Shown here piece after piece: positions 55,918-64,000 of a stretch of 64,000 nt of DNA. The DNA comes from Gemmatimonadaceae bacterium (GTDB lineage: Bacteria; Gemmatimonadota; Gemmatimonadetes; Gemmatimonadales; Gemmatimonadaceae): assembly GCA_036496605.1 (NCBI GenBank), contig DASXKV010000054.1:62001-126000 (forward strand), read 5' to 3'. Position 1 is the first letter of the stretch. Each line of letters opens with the position of its first letter. The notes below the pieces were generated by a model. The model had not been told where the DNA came from. It saw only the letters and a list, made by a program, of their open reading frames with translations, and did not search any database. Position numbers and translations under genes: made by a program.

Positions 55918-57045
55918 ATGCAAATAGGCATGTACACGTTCGCTGAGACCACGCCCGACCCGCGCACGGGGCATCGCATCACGCCGGGCCAGCGATTACG
56001 CGACCTCATCGAGGAGATCGAGCTCGCCGATCAGCTCGGACTCGACGTCTTCGGTGTCGGCGAACATCACCGGCCGGATTTCGCCGTCTCCTCGCCGGCC
56101 GTCGTGCTCGCCGCGGCGGCCGAGCGCACGAAACAGATCCGCCTGACGAGTGCGGTGACCGTGCTCAGCTCGGACGATCCCGTTCGCGTGTTTCAAGACT
56201 TTGCAACGCTCGACCTGCTCTCGGATGGACGCGCCGAGATCATGGCCGGGCGCGGCTCGTTCACCGAGTCCTTCCCACTATTCGGTTATGACCTCGGTGA
56301 CTACGATGAGCTGTTCGCCGAAAAGCTCGAGCTGTTGCTCGCATTGCGCGCCGACGAGCGCGTGACCTGGCATGGCCGGCATCGCGCGGCGCTCGACAAC
56401 CTCGGCGTCTATCCCCGTCCGGAACATGAGATCCCGATCTGGGTCGCCGTCGGCGGAACACCGCAGTCAGTCGTCCGTGCCGCGAACCGCGGCCTCCCGG
56501 TGGCACTCGCGATCATCGGCGGAGCGCCCGAGCGATTCGTGCCCCTCATCGACCTCTATCGTGAGAGCGCGCGGCGCGCGGGACGTGATCCCTCGACGAT
56601 GGCCGTCGGCATCAACTCACACGTCTGGATCGCCGACGACTCGCAGCGCGCCGCCGACGAGTTCTTCCCCTCGTATGCCGACGTGATGACGCGGATCGGG
56701 CGCGAGCGCGGCTGGCCGCCGACGACGCGAGCGCACCTCGACGGGCTTCGGTCGCCGCGCGGCTCGCTGCTCGTCGGCAGCCCGCAGGAAGTGATCGACA
56801 AGATGCTCTTCGAGCACGAGCTCTTTCACTACGATCGCTTCCTCGCGCAAATGACTGTCGGCTCGATGCCGCACGACCGTGTCCTGCACGCGATCGAGCT
56901 ACTCGGCACCGTGGTCGCGCCAGCCGTTAGGCGTGCCACGGTGAACGCGACGACGACCGCCGACCCTGATGCCCCAGCTGCCCTTAACGGTCGGTCTGCC
57001 TTGATCCCCAGATCGCGGGCGTCCCCGCAACGCCCGTGCGACTGA
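55918..57045 (+). CDS. LLM-class flavin-dependent oxidoreductase
   Basis: The protein has 375 residues. It has a bacterial-luciferase-like TIM barrel: [87 protein letters not shown] and [23 protein letters not shown]. These are typical of the oxidoreductases using FMN/F420. The last roughly 40 residues (after [10 protein letters not shown]) are a low-similarity extension, and the final 62 bases overlap the convergent GHL10 gene. Confidence 0.92.
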   Translation: MQIGMYTFAETTPDPRTGHRITPGQRLRDLIEEIELADQLGLDVFGVGEHHRPDFAVSSPAVVLAAAAERTKQIRLTSAVTVLSSDDPVRVFQDFATLDLLSDGRAEIMAGRGSFTESFPLFGYDLGDYDELFAEKLELLLALRADERVTWHGRHRAALDNLGVYPRPEHEIPIWVAVGGTPQSVVRAANRGLPVALAIIGGAPERFVPLIDLYRESARRAGRDPSTMAVGINSHVWIADDSQRAADEFFPSYADVMTRIGRERGWPPTTRAHLDGLRSPRGSLLVGSPQEVIDKMLFEHELFHYDRFLAQMTVGSMPHDRVLHAIELLGTVVAPAVRRATVNATTTADPDAPAALNGRSALIPRSRASPQRPCD

Positions 57046-58654
57046 TCGGTGTCACCGCGATCCACTGAGCACCTAACGTGTCAGCTGCCGAAAGCGCGAG
57101 CGCCGGACTATCCGCGCGCACGAGACGTTCGCGCCATCTGCGATCGGTGCTGAATGTCTGGATCATCCACCAGCGCACCGCGACGCTGTCGCCCGGCGAC
57201 GCGACCAGCACGGCGTGCGCGCCGTCCGATGTTGCCGGCCCATCGCCGCTGCTGCCGTTCTGTAGCGGCGGATCGTCGTCCGGTACGTCGATCAGCGGCC
57301 TCGCCGGTTGCGCTGCGCCGAGCCACGGACTTGCGGGCGGCAGCGCCGGCTCGGCGTACTCCTGCGCGCGAAGCTCGTCGCCGAACGTCGCGCTATCGCC
57401 CGCGCTCAGTCGCTCGGCGAAGGTTCCAAGGCGGAAATGAACGTGGCCTAACGACTCCGTCGTGCCCTGCCGCGCCGCGCGCAATGCGTCGACCTCGCGC
57501 GCGATCTCCTCCGCCGGCCACGGATCATAGCGCGAACCAACGCGCATCGTGAATAGCCCCGGCCAGAGATGACGGCCGCGGACGTTCTCGCTCCGCCACC
57601 ACGCGTCCAGCTTCGTGAAGCGCTGCTGGTAATTCTCGAGTGGCCAGTAGAGCTGCGGCGCGAGATAGTCGACCCACCCTTCGCGCAGCCACCGGCGTGC
57701 ATCGGCAAAGATCTCGGCGTAGGAATCGAGGCCCGTGACCCCTTCCGGATAGCCCGGCCGCCAGATGCCGAACGGACTGATCCCGACGAGCACCCACCGC
57801 TTTCGCGCCTTCACCTCGCGATACAGCGTTTGCACGAAATCGTCGATGTTGGCCCTTCGCCAGGCGTCGCGGTCGGTCCAGCCGCGCGCCAAACCGTAGC
57901 GCTTCCACGACACATCGTCGGGAAAGTGCAACGTCACGCGGCGCGTGATCCGACGCCGATGTTTGCCGTGCTTGACGACGCGCGTGACAGTCGCCTCCTC
58001 CTGATACGGGTAGAAGTAGTCGTCGAGATGCACGCCATCGATATCGTATCGGTCGACGACTTCGAGAATCGCGTCGAGCACCGCACGACGCGCCGCCGGA
58101 ATGCCGGGATCGATCCAGGTCGACTTGCCGTAGTGGCGCACCCACTCAGGATGCGTGCTCGTGACGTGGCCGGCGATCGGCTTCCCCAGATCGTCGGGCG
58201 GCATCGCGCGGAAGGGATTGAACCAGGCGTGCAGCTGCAGGCCACGCGCGTGCCCTTCGCTGATGGCGAGCGCCAGCGGATCGTAACCGGCGTAATCGCC
58301 TAACGACGACGCGTCACGGCCGACGAGGTACCGCGACCAGGGCGCGCGATGCGTCGGATAGAGCGCGTCGGCCGCCGTGCGCACGTGCAGAAGCACGGCG
58401 TTGAGCCCGTCGGCTTTCGCGCGATCGAGAATCGCGGCGAGCTCGAATTTCTGTTCGTCGATGCTCAGACCCGGCCGCGATGGCCAGTCACCTCCCTCGG
58501 TCGGCGAGATCCATGCGGCGCGGAATTCTCGCGCGAGCGCTGGCGGAGTCGGCGTCGGCTGCGCTCGCGCCGTGGACACCGCCAGTCCAAACCATAGGAC
58601 AACCGAGGCGCCGCGCCCGCGTCGGGCGGCGAATTGCTTTGACATCGATGACAC
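56984..58654 (-). CDS. Exported GHL10-type glycoside hydrolase-like protein
   Basis: The protein has 556 residues with a signal peptide (to AVSTARAQ). The GHL10 (YngK-like) barrel is complete: [93 protein letters not shown] and [12 protein letters not shown]. Also [27 protein letters not shown]. The DGVHLDDY region holds the presumed catalytic Asp. A beta-rich C-terminal tail follows (about 440-556). Such enzymes are linked to peptidoglycan or polysaccharide cleavage, but activity on a given substrate is not shown. Confidence 0.9.
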   Translation of the reverse strand: MSSMSKQFAARRGRGASVVLWFGLAVSTARAQPTPTPPALAREFRAAWISPTEGGDWPSRPGLSIDEQKFELAAILDRAKADGLNAVLLHVRTAADALYPTHRAPWSRYLVGRDASSLGDYAGYDPLALAISEGHARGLQLHAWFNPFRAMPPDDLGKPIAGHVTSTHPEWVRHYGKSTWIDPGIPAARRAVLDAILEVVDRYDIDGVHLDDYFYPYQEEATVTRVVKHGKHRRRITRRVTLHFPDDVSWKRYGLARGWTDRDAWRRANIDDFVQTLYREVKARKRWVLVGISPFGIWRPGYPEGVTGLDSYAEIFADARRWLREGWVDYLAPQLYWPLENYQQRFTKLDAWWRSENVRGRHLWPGLFTMRVGSRYDPWPAEEIAREVDALRAARQGTTESLGHVHFRLGTFAERLSAGDSATFGDELRAQEYAEPALPPASPWLGAAQPARPLIDVPDDDPPLQNGSSGDGPATSDGAHAVLVASPGDSVAVRWWMIQTFSTDRRWRERLVRADSPALALSAADTLGAQWIAVTPISRTGVAGTPAIWGSRQTDR

Positions 58655-58801
58655 TGCTTCGAGACGAAGTTCTTGGCATGGAACGAGGAAGTGAGCGCGT
58701 GATGCGCTCCTTCCGCAGTGTATCCTCGATCACACTCAATGCAAACCCTGGCCCATTGATTCCGAATGCGGATCGGCCACAGCGCGTGAACGCTCTCGAG
58801 T

Positions 58802-61800
58802 CTATCGGTCGTGTGGTTTGAGCTCGGCGAGGAGGCTGTCAAGAACGTCGACGAGCCGATCTGCATCGTCGAGATCGAATGGCATCGGCGGCCGGATCTT
58901 CACGACATTGTGAAACGGCCCATCGGTACCCGCGAGTATTCCCTCGCCGCGCATCCGGTTGACGACGTACGATGCTTCACGGTCGGCCGGCTCGAGCGTC
59001 GCCCGGTCACGCACGAGCTCGACGCCGAGGAAGAGCCCCGATCCCCGCACGTCGCCGACGAGCTCATGACGCACCACGAACGGCCGGAGTCCACTGAGCA
59101 AACGCTCACCAATGCGTCTTGCGTGCTCCTGCAGGTCTTCGTCGCGCACGACATCGAGAACGGCGAGGCCGATCGCGCAGGACACCTGGTTGCCACCGAA
59201 GGTCGAGAAGTACTCCATCCCGTTGTCGAACGATTCGGCAATCTCCCGTCGCACCGCGACCGCTCCCAAGGGATGCCCGTTGCCTAACGGCTTTCCCATG
59301 ACGACGATGTCCGGTACCACGTCCTGGGCCTCGAAGGCCCAGAAATGCGTCCCGATCCGGCCGAGGCCCGTCTGCACCTCGTCGGCGATGCAGACGCCGC
59401 CGGCTGCCCGCACGATCGCGTACGCCGCACCCAGGTATCCGGGCGGGAACATGATCTGCCCGCCGACGCTCGGACTGCTCTCGGCGATGAAGCCGGCAAT
59501 GCCGCGACCTCGTGCCCGTGCGCGCGCGACGAGCGCGCCGATTGGATCGGCGTATTTCCGTCCTGCATCGGGATCGCTGCGCTTGAACGGCCCGCGATAG
59601 TCGTCGGCGAGCGGCGCCACGTGCACCCACTCGGGCGCACCGTGTCCGCCTGGACCGGAATGTTTGTACGGACTGATGTCGATGAGTGAAGTCGTGTTGC
59701 CGTGATACGCCGCCTCGAGCACGATCATGTCGCGCTCGCCGGTGTGCCCCCGCGCGAGCCGCAGCGCCAACTCGTTCGCTTCACTCGCCGAGTTGACGAG
59801 ATACACAACTCCATCGGCGAGCGCGCCAGGCAGCGTTGCTCGCAGCCGCGCGGCGTACTCGTTGACGAGATCGCTCGGATAGCGCGTATTCGTGTTCAGG
59901 ATTGCCATCTGCGCCTGGCCGGCGCCGACGACACGGGGATGGCAATGGCCGACATGCGGGACGTTGTTGTAGGCGTCGATGAACTGACGGCCGGTGTCGT
60001 CGTAGAGATATTGCATCCATCCTCGCTCCGCCTTCACCGGCAAGCGATAGGCAATGCTCAGATTCCCGCCGAGGCGCTCCCGGCGCGCAGCGAGCGTCGT
60101 TAGGCCATCGGGCTCGTGTCGGGGAAAGCGATCCGCCGGGACGCCGACGATCAGATTCGGATCCGGCGACAAGCTTCGCCACACCGCGCGCTGGCTCGCC
60201 GGCGCGACGCCAGGGAAGTCGGTCCCCAGGCCGAGCAGGTCGGTGATGATTTGCAGATGGAGATGCGGTGTCCACCCGAGGTTCTCGTTAGGTGTTCCAA
60301 GGGACGCGAAGCGACCTCCCCTGGCGATGCGCCGGCCGAGGACGAGCCCGTCGAGCGACGACCGGCTCAAGTGGCCGTACAGTGTGAAGAACACGTCGCC
60401 CGCGTCGGTCTCGTGGCGGAGGATGACGACGGGTCCGTAGTCCTGTGCCACGGCGTTGTTCGCAAAGGCGTGCACGACACCGTCGAGCGGCGCATGTACG
60501 GCAGTCCCCGAATCCGCGAAGAGATCGAGGCCGATGTGAATCGTTCTCCGTTCGCTCGCCGGCTTTGGGCCCCCGAAGAATGGCGCGGTGTAGAGTAGTC
60601 GCGCTTCGTCGTATCGCCCAACTGCGACTCGCACGCCCGCATCCTCCATCGCGGCCGCGATGCGCGTCGTGACCTTCGGCTCGGCATTCTCGCCTGGGTT
60701 GCCGCTCACGAGCGGGCTCGCGACTCCGAGATCGAGGACGATGGTGCGCTCCGCACTCAGATCGACATCGAGCACGGGCGCGAAGGACCCGCCGTTCGCG
60801 CGGAGCCACTCACGCGCGCGCGCGCTGCGGGCGACGGGTTCGAGTCCGGCCGCCTCGCGCACCACGGCAACTGAGAGCGCGTGCGGGATGCGCATCAGCG
60901 TTGGGAGCGTTCGATGGATGCTCGATTGACTGACGCCGAGGTATTCGTTGTCGGGTCGAGCTTTCTGCTGCCCGACGGCGATCGCGGCGCTCAGCGCCAA
61001 CCGCAGACACGCCAGCTCGAACAACACTTCGAGCTCACGATCGTCGAAGGCGCACTCGCGCCGCGCTCCGCGGACCAACGACGCAAGAATCGCGAGCGGA
61101 TCATCCGCGTCGAGCATGAGGTACGCCGCCGCAATCGCGAGATCGGCGATGCGCCACCCATACACCATGTCGCCGAAGTCGACGACGCCGCTCACGCGAT
61201 CACCGTTGATGAGAATGTTGTGATCGTTGAGATCGTTATGGATCACGCCGCGCCGCAGCTCCCCGGCCAGCGGTACCACGTAACGGTTCATACGCGCGAG
61301 CGTGGCGTCGATCGCCATGCCTAACGTCTCACCGATGATCGAAGAGCGCGCTGCGGCGATCAGATCGGCCGCCCGAGCAAGATCCCAGTGGAAGTCCCGC
61401 TCGAGCGCCGGCTGCTGAATCTGCTCGAGGGACCTCGTCAGCCTGCCGATCGTCGCGCCAAGGTCGTCGAGCAGCTCGCGGGACCGGTAACGCCCGTCGG
61501 CGAGGAGGTTGCCAGGGAGGTGCGTAATCGCCCACGCAAAATGGCACTCGCCGTTCGCGCCAGATAACTCGGTGATCGCGTCGCCGCCCGTGGTGCACAC
61601 GACGCGCGGTACGGCAACATCGCGCTCCGCGAGCACGGACAGAACCTGTTGCTGCGCCTCGAGCAATGCTCGCGTCTCGAGCGCATTCGCAATCTTGAGC
61701 ACAAGCGCGGGCGCGCCGTTGCTCCCCTCAATCAAGAAATTCTGATCGCGCTCGCTGGTGAGCGCGCGAGCCCGGCCACTACGACCGTAACGTTCGCGCG

Positions 61801-61849
61801 CTATTCGTTCAGCGTCATCGAGCGTAAAGGTCGGGCTATGGTCGAGCAT
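58802..61849 (-). CDS. Triple fusion: APH-type kinase, M23-like domain, class III aminotransferase/phospho-lyase
   Basis: The protein has 1015 residues. Residues 1-340 are an aminoglycoside-phosphotransferase-like kinase with His204-Asn-Asp206...Asn211 ([11 protein letters not shown]) and Asp224 in VVDFGD. Residues about 400-545 are an M23/LytM-like domain, with His438 and Asp442 in [20 protein letters not shown] and His529/His531 in TPHLHLQI. Residues about 580-1010 are a class III PLP enzyme with Asp823 and the PLP Lys853 in [10 protein letters not shown]. Kinase-plus-phospholyase fusions of this type are related to hydroxylysine kinase and the AGXT2L phospho-lyases, which phosphorylate an amino alcohol and then eliminate phosphate. 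The substrate is unresolved. No signal peptide. Confidence 0.9.
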   Translation of the reverse strand: MLDHSPTFTLDDAERIARERYGRSGRARALTSERDQNFLIEGSNGAPALVLKIANALETRALLEAQQQVLSVLAERDVAVPRVVCTTGGDAITELSGANGECHFAWAITHLPGNLLADGRYRSRELLDDLGATIGRLTRSLEQIQQPALERDFHWDLARAADLIAAARSSIIGETLGMAIDATLARMNRYVVPLAGELRRGVIHNDLNDHNILINGDRVSGVVDFGDMVYGWRIADLAIAAAYLMLDADDPLAILASLVRGARRECAFDDRELEVLFELACLRLALSAAIAVGQQKARPDNEYLGVSQSSIHRTLPTLMRIPHALSVAVVREAAGLEPVARSARAREWLRANGGSFAPVLDVDLSAERTIVLDLGVASPLVSGNPGENAEPKVTTRIAAAMEDAGVRVAVGRYDEARLLYTAPFFGGPKPASERRTIHIGLDLFADSGTAVHAPLDGVVHAFANNAVAQDYGPVVILRHETDAGDVFFTLYGHLSRSSLDGLVLGRRIARGGRFASLGTPNENLGWTPHLHLQIITDLLGLGTDFPGVAPASQRAVWRSLSPDPNLIVGVPADRFPRHEPDGLTTLAARRERLGGNLSIAYRLPVKAERGWMQYLYDDTGRQFIDAYNNVPHVGHCHPRVVGAGQAQMAILNTNTRYPSDLVNEYAARLRATLPGALADGVVYLVNSASEANELALRLARGHTGERDMIVLEAAYHGNTTSLIDISPYKHSGPGGHGAPEWVHVAPLADDYRGPFKRSDPDAGRKYADPIGALVARARARGRGIAGFIAESSPSVGGQIMFPPGYLGAAYAIVRAAGGVCIADEVQTGLGRIGTHFWAFEAQDVVPDIVVMGKPLGNGHPLGAVAVRREIAESFDNGMEYFSTFGGNQVSCAIGLAVLDVVRDEDLQEHARRIGERLLSGLRPFVVRHELVGDVRGSGLFLGVELVRDRATLEPADREASYVVNRMRGEGILAGTDGPFHNVVKIRPPMPFDLDDADRLVDVLDSLLAELKPHDR

Positions 61850-61909
61850 TGTACCGAGCAGTTCGTGTCACCCTGAGGAACGAAGGCGCTTGCCTCGACA
61901 GCCGCGCGC

Positions 61910-64000
61910 TCATTCCTCGCGCAACGCAATCGTCGGATCGAGCGCCGCCGCGCGGCGAGCGGGCATCCACGACGCCAGCACCGCGATCGCTACGAACAAT
62001 ACTACGATTGCCACAAACGTCAGCGGATCACTCGGCGTCACTTCGACGAGCATGCTGCGCATCGCCCTCGTCAACGCAAACGCGCTCGCCCCGCCGATCA
62101 CGATCCCCATCGCGCTGAGGCGCAGTCCCTGCCCCACGATGAGCCGCATGATACTCCACTGCTGCGCACCGAACGCCATCCGCAGCCCGATCTCCGCCGT
62201 GCGCATTCGCACCAGTGTCGACAACACGCCATACAGACCGACCGACGCGAGAATCACCGCGATCGTCGCGAAGACTCCAATCAGCACGAGCGAGAAGCGC
62301 GTTTGCGCCATCGCGCGGTCGACGTAGGCCGAGTACGGCTTGACGTTCGCGACGAGGAGCGAGGGATCCATCTCGCGGATCACTGCACGAATGGGTGCGG
62401 CGAGTGTCGTCGGATCGACGTTCGTTCGCACGACCCAGGTCGTCGCCGCAAAATGATTGAAGATGCCATCGGTGAAGAACATCTCTTCCGGGCCGTTGGT
62501 CGCGAGCGATTCGTGGCGCTCGTGGTCGACGATGCCGATCACGTCGAACCATTCCGGTTCCTCGGTTCGCACGCGGACGAGCAAACGTTGACCGACGGCG
62601 TTCCTGTTCGGAAATGCTTTCGCCGCTAACAGCTTGTCGACGATGATGACCCTGGCACTGTCTCGGTTGTCCACCGACGTGAATGTGCGCCCGGCGATCA
62701 GCCTCGTACGCATCGTCTCGAAATAGCCAGGATACACGGCGATCGTCGTCGCCTGCTTGAATTTCGCTGGATCAGCTGCGGCTTCCGCCGTCCCGTAGCG
62801 CGCATTCGAGAGCGAGCCGTCGAGTGGCAGCACCGAGGTCACGGTGACGCCGCGCACCCCTGGCAACGCCCCGAGTCGCTCGTGCACATTGTCCTTGAAC
62901 ACCGCCTGCTCGTCCGGCTTGTTGAGTCGTGGATTCACGAGCGTGAAGGTGAGGACGCGATCCGGATCGTAGCCTGGATCGACGTGCGACAGGGCGACGA
63001 AGCTGCGCACCATGAGTCCCGAGCCAATCAGGAGCACGAAGGAAAGCGCAACTTCTGCGGTCACGACGCCATTGCGCAGCAGCTTGGCTCCGCCGAGCCC
63101 CGGTGAACGTCCGGCGGCACGCAGCACGTCCGCGAGATCGGGACGCGACGCTCGCCACGCGGGCACGACGCCGAACAGCACCGCCGACACGACGGCGCAG
63201 GTAATCGTGAACGAGAGCACAAAGGGATCGAGCGAGACCGTGTCGAGACGCGGCAGATTCGCCGGCGCCATCGCGATGAGCAGTCGGATCCCGAGCTGCG
63301 CCAGCGCAAGGCCGAGCAATGCGCCACCGCCCGCGAGCAGGAGACTCTCGGCGAACATCTGCCTGACGAGTCGCCAGGGCGATCCACCCAACGCGGCGCG
63401 CACCGCCAGCTCACGCTCTCGGACCGACGACCGGACGAGCAACAGATTGGCGACATTCGCGCACGCGATCAGCAGCACGAACACCACCGCGCCCATGAGC
63501 GCCAGGATCGCGGGCTTTACCTCCGCGACCATGTTCTCGTGCATCCCATCGACGTCGATGTTGAAGTTCGCCGTCTGATCGATGGGAAAGCGTCGCCGCA
63601 GATCGGCCGCGATGCCGTCGGCCTGCGCCTGCGCCTGCGCCATCGTCACCCCCGGCTTCATCCGGCCGATGACGCGCAGAAAGACATTTTTCCGCGATGA
63701 ATTCTCGTAGTCGATGCGCTGAGCGAACCAGATGTCGGGCGTGGGCTCGATCGACGCTTTCGGTGGGAAGAGCAGCTCGAAGCCCGGTTGCAGAATGCCG
63801 ACGACCGTCGCGCTGGCACCGCCGACGTCGATCGCCTTCCCAAGGATGGTCCGGTCACCGCCAAAGCGACGCTCCCAGAATTCGTGGCTCAGGATGGCGA
63901 TGAGCGGAAGCCGCGGTCCCGGCGGTGCCGGCGCCACACCGGCAACCGGCTGCGGCGGGCGTGGCTGCGGCATCCCGTCATTGTCCGTGAAATCGCGTCC
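61910..64000 (-). CDS. ADOP-type ABC transporter permease (N-terminus beyond window)
   Basis: About 697 residues are visible; the frame runs past 64000 without a start (GRDFTDNDGM at the edge), so the N-terminal prefix and first helix are missing. Visible parts: MacB periplasmic domain (LSHEFWERRFGGDRTILGKAIDVGG), first FtsX block (VLLIACANVANLLLVRSSVRERELAVRAALGGSPWRLVRQMFAESLLL), second periplasmic domain, and C-terminal FtsX block (VILASVGLYGVLSTLVRMRTAEIGLRMAFGAQQ). It ends MPARRAAALDPTIALREE, as ADOP permeases do. No ATPase or PadR gene is in view. It is the second ADOP in the window (see 21630); they are homologous but not near-identical. Confidence 0.93.
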   Translation of the reverse strand, partial: GRDFTDNDGMPQPRPPQPVAGVAPAPPGPRLPLIAILSHEFWERRFGGDRTILGKAIDVGGASATVVGILQPGFELLFPPKASIEPTPDIWFAQRIDYENSSRKNVFLRVIGRMKPGVTMAQAQAQADGIAADLRRRFPIDQTANFNIDVDGMHENMVAEVKPAILALMGAVVFVLLIACANVANLLLVRSSVRERELAVRAALGGSPWRLVRQMFAESLLLAGGGALLGLALAQLGIRLLIAMAPANLPRLDTVSLDPFVLSFTITCAVVSAVLFGVVPAWRASRPDLADVLRAAGRSPGLGGAKLLRNGVVTAEVALSFVLLIGSGLMVRSFVALSHVDPGYDPDRVLTFTLVNPRLNKPDEQAVFKDNVHERLGALPGVRGVTVTSVLPLDGSLSNARYGTAEAAADPAKFKQATTIAVYPGYFETMRTRLIAGRTFTSVDNRDSARVIIVDKLLAAKAFPNRNAVGQRLLVRVRTEEPEWFDVIGIVDHERHESLATNGPEEMFFTDGIFNHFAATTWVVRTNVDPTTLAAPIRAVIREMDPSLLVANVKPYSAYVDRAMAQTRFSLVLIGVFATIAVILASVGLYGVLSTLVRMRTAEIGLRMAFGAQQWSIMRLIVGQGLRLSAMGIVIGGASAFALTRAMRSMLVEVTPSDPLTFVAIVVLFVAIAVLASWMPARRAAALDPTIALREE

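Overview
The window is a single high-GC (roughly 65% G+C by eye) bacterial chromosomal segment, densely packed with genes. There are no rRNAs, recognisable tRNAs, insertion sequences, phage genes or CRISPR arrays. The gene content points to a soil-type member of the Gemmatimonadota or a related lineage: large duplicated-FtsX permeases without an ATPase (ADOP type) next to PadR, many exported hydrolases and beta-propellers, carboxypeptidase-regulatory/TonB-plug proteins, and a bacterial GlnRS. The phylum is an inference, since no marker gene was aligned.

Layout. 1-3 kb: an exported BNR propeller (cut by the window edge) coupled to an exported acetamidase/formamidase. 3-7 kb: a chemoreceptor with three tandem HAMP units, a DUF3618 protein, MsrA and a membrane protein. 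7-14 kb: a translationally coupled set on the minus strand (degenerate receiver-like protein, multi-PAS histidine kinase, penicillin-acylase-type Ntn hydrolase, small membrane protein). 14-17 kb: an ECF sigma / membrane anti-sigma-like / Spy-like / M48 lipoprotein envelope-stress cluster. 17-31 kb: MFS transporter, S8 protease, Tat aldo-keto reductase, PadR-ADOP pair, serine hydrolase, amidohydrolase, M1 aminopeptidase and MBL hydrolase. 31.8-39.1 kb: a six-gene run starting with the ligase-associated exonuclease and ATP-dependent DNA ligase, then a lipoprotein, a cyclophilin with an alpha-helical repeat region, a YVTN propeller and a plug-domain protein. 39-43.6 kb: a PaoABC-like molybdenum hydroxylase whose iron-sulfur subunit is fused to a redoxin domain. 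43.7-47 kb: threonine dehydratase, exported RidA and GlnRS. 47-52 kb: YVTN propeller, Tat Rieske protein, a degenerate erythromycin-esterase-like protein and a small DUF2277/YjbR/EVE/DUF488 operon. 52.3-52.9 kb: a thioredoxin-like gene with an in-frame TGA. 53-64 kb: UbiB kinase, DCC protein, PPOX protein, luciferase-like oxidoreductase, GHL10 glycoside hydrolase, a kinase/M23/class-III-aminotransferase triple fusion and a second ADOP permease cut by the window end.

Two observations stand out. First, the gene at 52344-52946 has TGA exactly at the first position of a thioredoxin CxxC motif (U-T-G-C). A hairpin that fits the published bacterial SECIS pattern follows immediately, so this is a strong selenoprotein candidate. 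Second, the octamer GCCTAACG/CGTTAGGC occurs about 45 times in 64 kb by my manual count (about 2-3 expected from base composition). It is equally frequent in both orientations, falls in all reading frames and sometimes provides the stop codon. It behaves like a genome-wide DNA-level signal, as HIP1 or DNA-uptake sequences do. A third theme is that many genes are followed directly after the stop codon by low-complexity inverted repeats, some of which are related copies.
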